NCBI GenBank assembly: GCA_020026275.1
Contig: JAHHQQ010000014.1
Location: 1-53,049 of the forward strand
Source: Bacteroidales bacterium
GTDB taxonomy: Bacteria > Bacteroidota > Bacteroidia > Bacteroidales > UBA932
Direction of reading: 5' to 3'
Length of the DNA stretch: 53,049 bases
The notes under the pieces were generated by a model. It did no database searches. It saw only the letters and a program-made list of their open reading frames with translations, and was not told the DNA's origin. Shown here piece after piece: positions 8,727-16,243 of this stretch. A program made the position numbers and the translations under genes. Each line of letters opens with the position of its first letter. Within the stretch, counting starts at the first letter, position 1.

Positions 8727-10004
8727 ATGAAAGGATTCGTCATTCCAGGGCTCATCGCTCTGTTCATAGGCAGCGGACTTGCCGCACAAACTAGAAGTCC
8801 TCAGATTGAGGAAATGCTCAAAAAAGACAATTCTCTTGCCGGCATCAACACTCAGCCTTATCTTGTCGGGAAAATCTATGACACCCCTGCGCCCAAAGGA
8901 TACAAACCCTTCTATATCAGCCACTATGGAAGACATGGTTCCCGTTCTGACTGGGGGATCCCATACTATGAGCATCTGATCGGCATTCTGGAAGAAGCCA
9001 AGCGCCAACAGATTTTGACAGAAGAAGGACAGAAACTGTTGGATGAGACAAAAACTGTACTGGAACTGACAAATGGCATGAATGGCCGTCTGACCCAGAG
9101 AGGTGTCCGGGAGCATCAGGAAATCGCTGACAGAATGTTCCATCGCTATAAAAGAGTTTTCTCCAAGGGAAGCAGACAGATCAATTCATTTTCAAGCACT
9201 TCTCCTCGCTGCATCATCAGCATGACAGCCTTTACAGGCAAACTGATTGAGTTGGACAACCGATTGAAGTTCACCTGGGACACTGGCGAGCGATTCTATG
9301 ACTATATCGGCAGCGACTGTTCACAAGAGATGCGTCAAAAAACAGAACCCGTTTTAGATTCCATCCGAGCAGCTCATCCTGCTGAAAAGGACAATGATTA
9401 CACGATGAACATGATTTTCTCCAATCGTGAAAAGGCGGACAAGCTAGTCCGAGATATCGACCGTCTGGAAAGAGACATTTATGAGACAGCAAAGGTGGAA
9501 GAAGGATTTGACATGGACTGCAATTCTTTCCGCTTCCTCACTTTCGATGCCCTCTTCAAGTGGTATGACTACTACAACATGGACTTATATCTCAGACAGG
9601 GAAATTCGGTCCGCTATGGATTGGAAAGAATGCCCAATACCCGCCCGTTGATGGACGATGTCATCGCCAAAGCCGACTACGCAATCCGAACCGGCGAGAT
9701 TGCCGCTGACCTGCGATTCGGACACGATTACACGGTCATCTCCTTCGCCGGCTATCTGGGACTGGAAGGAGTCGGTGACAGGCTGACCATCCAGGAGGCT
9801 CAGAAGACCTGGTGCGGTGGAGTGAATGTCTGTTTCGCTGAAAACATCCAGATGATTTTCTACAAGAAATCCGACAAAGACCCGGTTCTCGTCAAGTTCC
9901 TTTTCAACGAGGAAGAGACCCTGCTCAGAGGACTGGATTCTGTGGAAGGGCCTTACTACGACTGGGAATATTTCAAGAAAAACAACAAGGGCTATCTTCG
10001 CTAG
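8727..10004 (+). CDS. Secreted histidine-type phosphatase (histidine acid phosphatase/MINPP-like)
   Basis: 425 residues with a signal peptide (MKGFVIPGLIALFIGSGLAA). The catalytic RHGSR motif of the histidine phosphatase superfamily branch 2 is at 69-73 within SHYGRHGSR, and the HD proton-donor motif is at 333-334 (FGHDYT). Family members remove phosphate from sugar phosphates, inositol phosphates or phytate in the periplasm or outside the cell; which one is not visible here. It is followed 27 bases later by an outer-membrane barrel gene and is divergent from the split 5'-nucleotidase, so this part of the window is rich in exported phosphatases. A near-consensus TACCTTTA lies at 8679-8686. 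Confidence 0.88.
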   Translation: MKGFVIPGLIALFIGSGLAAQTRSPQIEEMLKKDNSLAGINTQPYLVGKIYDTPAPKGYKPFYISHYGRHGSRSDWGIPYYEHLIGILEEAKRQQILTEEGQKLLDETKTVLELTNGMNGRLTQRGVREHQEIADRMFHRYKRVFSKGSRQINSFSSTSPRCIISMTAFTGKLIELDNRLKFTWDTGERFYDYIGSDCSQEMRQKTEPVLDSIRAAHPAEKDNDYTMNMIFSNREKADKLVRDIDRLERDIYETAKVEEGFDMDCNSFRFLTFDALFKWYDYYNMDLYLRQGNSVRYGLERMPNTRPLMDDVIAKADYAIRTGEIAADLRFGHDYTVISFAGYLGLEGVGDRLTIQEAQKTWCGGVNVCFAENIQMIFYKKSDKDPVLVKFLFNEEETLLRGLDSVEGPYYDWEYFKKNNKGYLR

Positions 10005-10031
10005 TCTGCTCTGGCGGGTAAACATTTAAAA

Positions 10032-11315
10032 ATGACAGGAAAGATCAAATATCTGCTCACAACGACATTATTATTTTCATTCGGCCTATCCTGCTTCGCC
10101 GGAGCGCACAAGAGGGACAAGACGAAAGGTTTTCATTTTGTCCCCTTCCCGGCTTTGAGCTACAATTCCGACCAAGGTCTGCTTTTGGGAGGCAAACTGG
10201 ATGTTTACAACTATGGTGACGGAAGCAACTATCCCAACTACCATGACCGCATCCTCGCCGATTTCCAGTGGGCCACGAAAGGGGCCATGCATGTTCATCT
10301 CTACTATGATTCGCCAAAACTGATTAAGAATCATAGACTGACCCTTGCCTGCACCTACAAGATTCACAATCTCTATCCATTTATGGGATTCAATGGAAAA
10401 GCCTCTCCGTACTTTCACTCTCTGGATCTCAATCAAGAGAATCGGACCGCTTTCTACAGTATCAAGTCCAATATGCTCAGATGCATGGCGACCATTCAAG
10501 GCAAGATTCATGGTCCGCTAAAATGGGCTGCAGGTCTGACGCTATGGAAATATGACATAGCTGACATCAAGAACAAGAACTACGACAGCGGCAACAGCCT
10601 GTTCAACGAATATGTCCAGGCAGGCATCATCCGTCCGGAAGAAAAATCAGGCGGCACCCACCTGGAATTCAAGGCAGGCATCACCTACGACAACCGGGAC
10701 TTTGAACTCAACCCCTCCAGAGGTATTTGGTTCGAATCCTATCTCTACGGTTCCAAAGACTTCTTCCGGCACCACAACGACTATCTCAAATTGGCAGTCC
10801 ACTTCAGACACTACGTGCCCATCTTCCAAGACCGTCTGACCTTCGCCTACCACCTGGCCTATCAGGACCTTTTGGCCGGTTCCTGTCCATTCTACCTCAA
10901 CCAAGAGATTGCGACCATTCTGCTCCGTCAGATTGAAACCGACGGTCTTGGCGGAGTGAATACGGTACGAGGAATCCTTTTGAATCGCATGGTGGGAAAT
11001 GGCTATGCCTGGGGGAATTTCGAATTCAGAGCCAAATTATTCGAATTCAATCTGTTAGGGCAGCATTTTGATTTCGGTATCAATCCTCTTTTTGACATGG
11101 GTATGGTAGTCCGTCCCTATCGGCTGGAAGAAATGAAGGCGACTCGTAATCCAGTCATCTACAGCGGAGATAAGGAGAAGATGCATTTCAGTGCAGGATG
11201 TGGCATCAAGATCAACATGAACTACAATCTCACCCTTTCAGCAGAAATTGCTCGTCCAATCAGCCGTCAGGACGGCCCTTATGGATTGAACATGAGCATG
11301 AACTATCTGTTCTAG
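10032..11315 (+). CDS. BamA/TamA-like outer-membrane beta-barrel protein, paralog 3
   Basis: 427 residues, signal peptide ending at SCFAGA. It shares the layout of the two barrels at 2970-5904: opening strand FVPFPALSYNSDQGLLLGGKL, surface-antigen strand TYDNRDFELNPSRGIWFES, RHYVPIF, a VRGIL loop (NTVRGILLNRMVG), paired strand FEFRAKLF and a terminal YLF. It is about 50 residues shorter and much more diverged, so it is an older paralog. No POTRA domains. The 27-base gap after the histidine phosphatase gene suggests cotranscription, and the two may act together at the cell surface; that is inference. Confidence 0.78.
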   Translation: MTGKIKYLLTTTLLFSFGLSCFAGAHKRDKTKGFHFVPFPALSYNSDQGLLLGGKLDVYNYGDGSNYPNYHDRILADFQWATKGAMHVHLYYDSPKLIKNHRLTLACTYKIHNLYPFMGFNGKASPYFHSLDLNQENRTAFYSIKSNMLRCMATIQGKIHGPLKWAAGLTLWKYDIADIKNKNYDSGNSLFNEYVQAGIIRPEEKSGGTHLEFKAGITYDNRDFELNPSRGIWFESYLYGSKDFFRHHNDYLKLAVHFRHYVPIFQDRLTFAYHLAYQDLLAGSCPFYLNQEIATILLRQIETDGLGGVNTVRGILLNRMVGNGYAWGNFEFRAKLFEFNLLGQHFDFGINPLFDMGMVVRPYRLEEMKATRNPVIYSGDKEKMHFSAGCGIKINMNYNLTLSAEIARPISRQDGPYGLNMSMNYLF

Positions 11316-11383
11316 ACTCCTCTCTAATGAGTATTTTACAATTTTTCAGTCCCAACGGACGAAGGAAAGCCCAAGAACTTTCC

Positions 11384-11391
11384 TATCTTTG
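11384..11391 (+). promoter_or_regulatory. -7 element for the zinc transporter
   Basis: TATCTTTG, 21 bases before ATG 11413. No clear TTG box at 19-20 bases upstream. Confidence 0.4.
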
Positions 11392-11412
11392 AAGTGTAAA
11401 AGAAGAAATGTG

Positions 11413-12207
11413 ATGATTGAAAATACGCCCCAGATCCTATTGGCTTTCGGCATGACTCTGGTCGCCGGCCTTTCCACCGGAATTGGCAGCTGCATCGCCT
11501 TCCTGGCCAAGAAAACCAATACCAAATTCCTGTCTTCAGCACTTGGGTTGTCTGCCGGAGTCATGATTTATGTCTCCTTCATGGAATTGATGCCAGAATC
11601 TACCGCCCTGTTTTCTGCCCTGTTTTCTCCCAAAAAGGCAGAAGCCTATTCCATTTTGGCTTTCTTTGCAGGAATTGCCTGCATCGCACTGATTGACTTC
11701 CTTGTGCCTGAAGATGAAAACCCGCACGAAATCCACACAACAGAAAACGCCTCTCATTCGGGACTGCGCCGCACCGGAATCATGATGGCGCTGGCCATCG
11801 GCATTCATAATTTTCCGGAAGGACTAGCCACATTCGCCTCCGCCCTCACCAACATGGAAATCGCCATCCCCATCATGGTAGCCATCGCCATCCACAACAT
11901 TCCAGAAGGCATTGCCGTTTCCGTTCCCATCTTCTATGCCACCGGCAACCGCAAAAAAGCATTCGTCTATTCCTTCCTCTCCGGCATGGCAGAACCCATC
12001 GGAGCACTCGTCGGTTACCTCTTCCTCCGCACCATCTGGACTCCATCCCTCAACGCCGCCCTCCTCGCCTTCGTCTCCGGCATCATGATCTACATTTCCT
12101 TCGATGAACTCCTCCCCGGCACCGAAAAATACGGCCATCACCACCTGGGCATTATTGGAGTAATTCTAGGTTTCGCCATTATGGCCGGCAGCTTGATTCT
12201 ACTGTAA
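11413..12207 (+). CDS. zupT: ZIP-family zinc transporter, ZupT type
   Basis: 264 residues and about eight hydrophobic helices. The two metal-binding helices carry the ZIP signatures IHNFPEGLA (131-139) and IHNIPEGIA (160-168). A short variable loop with acidic and histidine residues (VPEDENPHEIHTTEN) precedes the first, and a GHHH cluster is near the C-terminus. ZupT proteins import zinc and other divalent cations across the inner membrane. I chose ATG 11413 (MIENTPQ) because a promoter -7 box overlaps the upstream in-frame TTG at 11389. The 3' part of the gene has codons ending mostly in C, unlike its 5' part. Confidence 0.9.
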   Translation: MIENTPQILLAFGMTLVAGLSTGIGSCIAFLAKKTNTKFLSSALGLSAGVMIYVSFMELMPESTALFSALFSPKKAEAYSILAFFAGIACIALIDFLVPEDENPHEIHTTENASHSGLRRTGIMMALAIGIHNFPEGLATFASALTNMEIAIPIMVAIAIHNIPEGIAVSVPIFYATGNRKKAFVYSFLSGMAEPIGALVGYLFLRTIWTPSLNAALLAFVSGIMIYISFDELLPGTEKYGHHHLGIIGVILGFAIMAGSLILL

Positions 12208-12312
12208 AGATTCGCAAAGGTCCAGAAACTTTTTTTAAGTACAGAAATTCTTTTCCACGAAAGTCCAAAGCGCAGTGTATTCGCCACTGGGCAAGTTTTT
12301 TGTTGCAGAAAT

Positions 12313-12437
12313 CCCAATCACCTTTCCCAACCACCTTTCCCCAACCACCTTTCCCCAATCACCTTTCCCCAATCACCTTTTCCCAACCACCTTTTCCCAA
12401 CCACCTTTTCCCAATCACCTTTCCCCAATCACCTTTT
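12313..12437. repeat. 14-bp minisatellite, nine units
   Basis: Nine tandem units of CCCAAYCACCTTTY (the first is 13 bases). Position 6 changes in the order T C C T T C C T T, which hints that two-unit or four-unit blocks were copied. The strand is pyrimidine-rich and has no spacer structure like CRISPR. It lies upstream of the RAYT gene. Confidence 0.92.
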
Positions 12438-12559
12438 CCCACTGGATTCCCCCTTCACCCCGCGAAACGACCGACCGTCATATCCCTCCATCCGCCACAC
12501 CAGGCAACACTTTTCCCACACGGAAAACCCCAGGCACGCACATCAAAGAGCACACTCCC

Positions 12560-12720
12560 CACCCCACCGGGAAATACTCATTCCGCAAAGAACTCATTTC
12601 CAACCACTTACATATTTTCGATTTCCCCGTGGGTGGCAAATTCAGCCCCAGTGGGAAATGTCAATTTTGCAAAGGTCTCATATTCAACAGTTTGCAAATT
12701 CCATATTTCCCCCTGGATGC
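12560..12720. repeat. REP-like repeat unit 1 (upstream of RAYT)
   Basis: This diverged unit starts with CCACCGGGAAAT and contains CTCATTTCCAA, CATATTTTCG, the hairpin at 12621-12659 (ATTTCCC...TGGG / CCCA...GGGAAAT around GGCAAATTCAG), then ATTTTGCAA and CTCATATTCAACA. The same order of elements appears in the three units downstream of the transposase gene. Confidence 0.8.
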
Positions 12721-12869
12721 CCCTTTTCCAGGCAAAAAGTCAAATACACCTTCCAAAAGAAATGTCATTTTGCCCAAAGAAACCAGCAGCCCCCTCAAAA
12801 GCTCCCCCCTCCAACATCAATTTGTCACAAGATTTTCCTATCTTCGTATTGACCACAAAGTCAAGCCAG

Positions 12870-12885
12870 TCAATCTTCGGATTGA
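12870..12885 (+). other. UUCG-tetraloop hairpin in the leader of the RAYT gene
   Basis: TCAATC-TTCG-GATTGA forms a six-pair stem closed by C-G around UUCG, a very stable loop, 34 bases before ATG 12920. It may protect or regulate the transposase mRNA. Confidence 0.5.
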
Positions 12886-12919
12886 TAGTGTAGAAAGTTT
12901 AATTTTAGAGGCGAAAGAT

Positions 12920-13843
12920 ATGGCAAAAACTGTTTCAAAAGTCACAACGCACATCACCGCATTTTTTGACTACGAATCATTCGATTCATCCGATCATTTT
13001 TTTCATCTATGTTCAGAAGGAACCAGCTCAGACGTTCTGTTTCATGATCAAAAGGAATTCATCGAAGGAATGAACATATTGGCCCTTGCCATGCTGAAAA
13101 AGCAAGTAGATCTTCTAGCCTTCTGCCTGATGGACAATCACTTCCATTTCATAATCTATGGCAACAAAGGACATGCATGCGACTTCGCATTGTACATCTC
13201 CCAATTTTACATGACAAGACGCCACCTCTGGAAAGTCCCCAAAATCATTGGGCCTATTCAGTGGGGACTGCACCATATCGACAATGAAGACTATCTGAAA
13301 AGATCAATTACCTATGTTCTAAGAAACCCCTCACTGATTTCAAAAGAAGAACTGACCCTAGACTATCCTTGGTCAAGCGGCATACTGTATTTCAGAGGAA
13401 AAAAAGTAATGAAAATGCTCACCAGCTGCTTGAAACCAACCAATCAGAAGCCCTATCACTTGAGGAAAATTCTGAAAAGCCAGCTTCCCCTGCCGGAAAA
13501 TTGGCTAATCACCCCATCTGGATATATCTGGCCAGGCAGCTACGTGAACTATCAGCTCGTAGAACAGATTTTTAAGAACAAACGATCCTTCGAATATCAC
13601 ATGGTATCAAGACAAGAAGAGGAATTGGCCAAAATGGAAATATTTCAGAGCAGAGCGACTGTCACAGATATTGAACTCAGGGAACATGCCAAAGAAATCA
13701 GCCAGGAGCTATATGGCCATGAAAATCTCCTGACGCTGAATCTACACAAAAGGATAACCGTAGCAAAGAAATTGATGCTGACTTACCATTGCTCCGAAAA
13801 GCAACTATATAAAATTCTGCATCTGGAGCAAATGCAAAGATGA
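12920..13843 (+). CDS. REP-associated tyrosine transposase (RAYT, Y1/IS200-like)
   Basis: 307 residues. The HUH nickase motif is HFH at 74-76 within LMDNHFHFIIYG, matching the usual MPNHxHLL pattern of RAYTs. The likely nucleophile is Tyr98 in LYISQFYMTRRH. The C-terminal third (YHMVSRQEE to LMLTYHCSEKQLYKIL) looks like a helix-turn-helix add-on found in some Bacteroidota RAYTs. The frame is open far upstream, but that part only translates repeats; ATG 12920 begins the homologous region. RAYTs are single-copy, domesticated relatives of IS200 transposases that process REP hairpins. Four such hairpins flank this gene, so enzyme and target lie together. Confidence 0.85.
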   Translation: MAKTVSKVTTHITAFFDYESFDSSDHFFHLCSEGTSSDVLFHDQKEFIEGMNILALAMLKKQVDLLAFCLMDNHFHFIIYGNKGHACDFALYISQFYMTRRHLWKVPKIIGPIQWGLHHIDNEDYLKRSITYVLRNPSLISKEELTLDYPWSSGILYFRGKKVMKMLTSCLKPTNQKPYHLRKILKSQLPLPENWLITPSGYIWPGSYVNYQLVEQIFKNKRSFEYHMVSRQEEELAKMEIFQSRATVTDIELREHAKEISQELYGHENLLTLNLHKRITVAKKLMLTYHCSEKQLYKILHLEQMQR

Positions 13844-13950
13844 AACGCCCCAACGGCAAACCAAGTCAAATTTCCAGAAAAGCCCCCTGCCCCCTACCGG
13901 GAAATGTCTATATAGCAAGTATCTCATTTCCAAGCATTTGCATATTTTCG

Positions 13951-13989
13951 ATTTCCGGGTGGGTGACAAATTCAAACCCAGTGGGAAAT
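13951..13989. repeat. REP-like hairpin 2
   Basis: ATTTCCGGGTGGGT and ACCCAGTGGGAAAT flank GACAAATTCAA. The loop and the right arm equal those of copies 3 and 4 except for one loop base. It begins 108 bases after the RAYT stop. Confidence 0.85.
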
Positions 13990-13999
13990 GCAAATTTTG

Positions 14000-14350
14000 C
14001 AACAACCTCACATTCAACAATTTAGATTTCTAAAATTTCCGACTGGAGAGTGCTCATTCACAGAAAAATAAAGCGAACACTCTAACGGGAAACGGGTAAA
14101 GACAGATGAGAGTGGAAGAACTGTCACGGTATCGACATCGCAGAACACCCAACGATATAAAATACAGTTCGGCATTTCAATGAATTTCTCAACGGCCAGT
14201 CATCGTCTACATTTTCCACCAATTTAAAGATTCTGTCTTTCCCACCAGAGGGAAATTTCCATTTCACAAGTAACTCATTTCCAAGCATTTGCATATTTTC
14301 GATTTCCCCGTGGGTGGCAAATTCAAACCCAGTGGGAAATACCAATTTTG
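14000..14350. repeat. 351-bp tandem repeat, copy 1
   Basis: Starts CAACAACCTCACATTC and ends ATACCAATTTTG. By eye it is identical to the next 351 bases. It consists of about 240 bases of unique sequence plus one REP-like unit (hairpin at 14302-14340). I find no convincing gene; an open 73-codon minus-strand frame reads through the REP part. Confidence 0.93.
14302..14340. repeat. REP-like hairpin 3
   Basis: ATTTCCC-CG-TGGGT, loop GGCAAATTCAA, ACCCA-GT-GGGAAAT: a 12-pair stem with a two-base internal mismatch. It lies inside copy 1 of the 351-bp repeat. Confidence 0.88.
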
Positions 14351-14701
14351 CAACAACCTCACATTCAACAATTTAGATTTCTAAAATTTCCGACTGGAGA
14401 GTGCTCATTCACAGAAAAATAAAGCGAACACTCTAACGGGAAACGGGTAAAGACAGATGAGAGTGGAAGAACTGTCACGGTATCGACATCGCAGAACACC
14501 CAACGATATAAAATACAGTTCGGCATTTCAATGAATTTCTCAACGGCCAGTCATCGTCTACATTTTCCACCAATTTAAAGATTCTGTCTTTCCCACCAGA
14601 GGGAAATTTCCATTTCACAAGTAACTCATTTCCAAGCATTTGCATATTTTCGATTTCCCCGTGGGTGGCAAATTCAAACCCAGTGGGAAATACCAATTTT
14701 G
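14351..14701. repeat. 351-bp tandem repeat, copy 2
   Basis: Identical to copy 1 as far as I can read, followed by four more shared bases (CAAC) before the sequence diverges. The absence of differences indicates a recent duplication or gene conversion. Confidence 0.93.
14653..14691. repeat. REP-like hairpin 4
   Basis: Same sequence as hairpin 3, exactly 351 bases downstream, inside copy 2 of the tandem repeat. Confidence 0.88.
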
Positions 14702-14757
14702 CAACGCATTCATATTTAACAGTTTACGCTTTTTCAATTTCCTTCTGGGGCACTAAT

Positions 14758-14795
14758 AGAGAAAAATAAAGAGGAGTCACGTGGCTCCTCTTTCA
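14758..14795 (-). terminator. Terminator of the glycine cleavage operon
   Basis: Arms AAAGAGGAG (14768-14776) and CTCCTCTTT (14785-14793) with a short CACGTG centre. On the minus strand the hairpin is followed by a T-rich run (TTTATTTTTC), 35 bases past the lpdA stop. Confidence 0.85.
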
Positions 14796-14827
14796 TATCT
14801 GTTTGTCATGTTTCTTTCTGAACGGGA

Positions 14828-16231
14828 CTAGCTGTGCAGTGCGTTCTGGATGACTTCGCCGAGGGTTGGATGGGCGTGAATGATGGCACTGAATTGTTCT
14901 AGCGTGGCTTTTTCATTCATGATGACGGCTACTTCCTGGATCAGATCTGCGGCATGGGCTCCGAAGAGATGGCAGCCCAGAATCTGATGTTCTTTCAGTC
15001 CGAACGGAGAGAGTTCACCTCCTTTGCTGGTGTCTGCGACAATCAGTTTGCAGAAGCCGTCCGGTTCATCCATGCTGAGGGCTTTTCCGTTGGCTCGGAA
15101 AAAGGATTTGAGGACCTTGACAGGAACGCCTTTGTCTTTGCAGTCATCTTCGGACCAGCCGATGATGGCGGCCTCCGGATTGGTGAAGACGGCTGCCGGT
15201 ACGATGGACAGATCGACTTTGGAGCCGTCCACTTCTGGTTCCAGTCCGTTTTCCTTCATCATGGCGGAAATGGCTTTGAGTCCTTGGAAGGTAGCTGCAT
15301 GTGCCAACATCAAGCCTCCCGTCACGTCTCCTATTGCAAAGATGGAAGGGACATTGGTTCTCATGTCCCGGTCCACCTGGATGCCTTTTGGGGTATAGAC
15401 GATGCCCAGATCATCCAGATTCAGGGCCTGGACGTTCGGGTGTCTTCCTACTGCCATCAGCACTTTGTCGGCTTCTACGGTAAAGGCTTTGTCTTTCTGG
15501 AGACAATTCACCTTCAAGCCTTTGCCTTCTCCGCTTTCGATGCTTTGTACTTGAGTGGCGGTTTCGATGCGGATTCCTCGTTTCGCCAGGGTCTGTTTCA
15601 GTCGTTTTGTCAGATCCGTGTCAAATCGCGGCAGGATGTTCTTGCAGTATTCCACCACGGTCACTTCGCTGCCGAAGCTCTTGAAGATGGAGGCGAATTC
15701 CAGGCCGATGACTCCGGCTCCGATGATGCAGAGACGGGGTGGCACTTCCTCCAGCTCCAAGATTTCCCGGGAGGTGATGACGCCCACATGGTCATTTCCC
15801 GGAATGGGGAGAGTGGCTGAATGGGAGCCGGTGGCGATGAGGATATAGTCGGAGACATAGGTCTCGCCGTTGACGACTACGGTGTGGATGTCTTTCAGGG
15901 AGGCCCGGCCCTGGACCAGGGTGATGTTCTTGCCTCCGAGAAGGAATTCCACTCCGCTGCGGAGCTGGCTGACTACGTCGTTCTTCCTTTCCACGACTTT
16001 GTGGAAATCGAAACGGTATTGCAGGTCTTCCAGACCGAATACAGAGGACTTGTGCAGGTCTTCCAACAATTCTGCATTGCGGCAGAAGGTCTTGGTCGGG
16101 ATGCATCCTTCATTCAGGCAGGTGCCGCCGACCGGGCCATCGGAGATGATGGTGACTTCCAGTCCTTGTCTGGATGCGGCTACAGCGGTTTCATAACCTC
16201 CTGGGCCTGCACCTATTATGGTAAGTTTCAT
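14828..16231 (-). CDS. lpdA: Dihydrolipoyl dehydrogenase (L protein)
   Basis: 467 residues, normal for the family. The FAD-binding GAGPGGYE is at 8-15, the redox-active disulfide is in GGTCLNEGCIPTK (36-48), the NAD-binding Rossmann motif is GAGVIGLEFAS, and the C-terminal active-site stretch IIHAHPTLGE supplies the catalytic His and Glu. The enzyme reoxidises dihydrolipoyl groups with NAD. As the last gene of the lplA-gcvT-gcvH-gcvPA-gcvPB unit, 12 bases after gcvPB, it is probably dedicated to the glycine cleavage H protein, although it could also serve 2-oxoacid dehydrogenases elsewhere. Confidence 0.96.
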   Translation of the reverse strand: MKLTIIGAGPGGYETAVAASRQGLEVTIISDGPVGGTCLNEGCIPTKTFCRNAELLEDLHKSSVFGLEDLQYRFDFHKVVERKNDVVSQLRSGVEFLLGGKNITLVQGRASLKDIHTVVVNGETYVSDYILIATGSHSATLPIPGNDHVGVITSREILELEEVPPRLCIIGAGVIGLEFASIFKSFGSEVTVVEYCKNILPRFDTDLTKRLKQTLAKRGIRIETATQVQSIESGEGKGLKVNCLQKDKAFTVEADKVLMAVGRHPNVQALNLDDLGIVYTPKGIQVDRDMRTNVPSIFAIGDVTGGLMLAHAATFQGLKAISAMMKENGLEPEVDGSKVDLSIVPAAVFTNPEAAIIGWSEDDCKDKGVPVKVLKSFFRANGKALSMDEPDGFCKLIVADTSKGGELSPFGLKEHQILGCHLFGAHAADLIQEVAVIMNEKATLEQFSAIIHAHPTLGEVIQNALHS

Positions 16232-16243
16232 ACGCTGCTTGTT

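Noticed and set aside
12313..12437. CRISPR-like array
   Set aside because: Units are directly adjacent without spacers, only 14 bases long, and no cas gene is nearby.
12275..12919. 645-base open N-terminal extension of the RAYT reading frame
   Set aside because: It only translates the 14-bp minisatellite and a REP unit (Pro, Phe, Asn, His-rich), has no protein-like pattern, and homology begins at ATG 12920.
14124..14696. Two identical 73-codon minus-strand ORFs
   Set aside because: They are the same frame in two copies of a tandem repeat and run through REP hairpins; no start signal or protein-like features.
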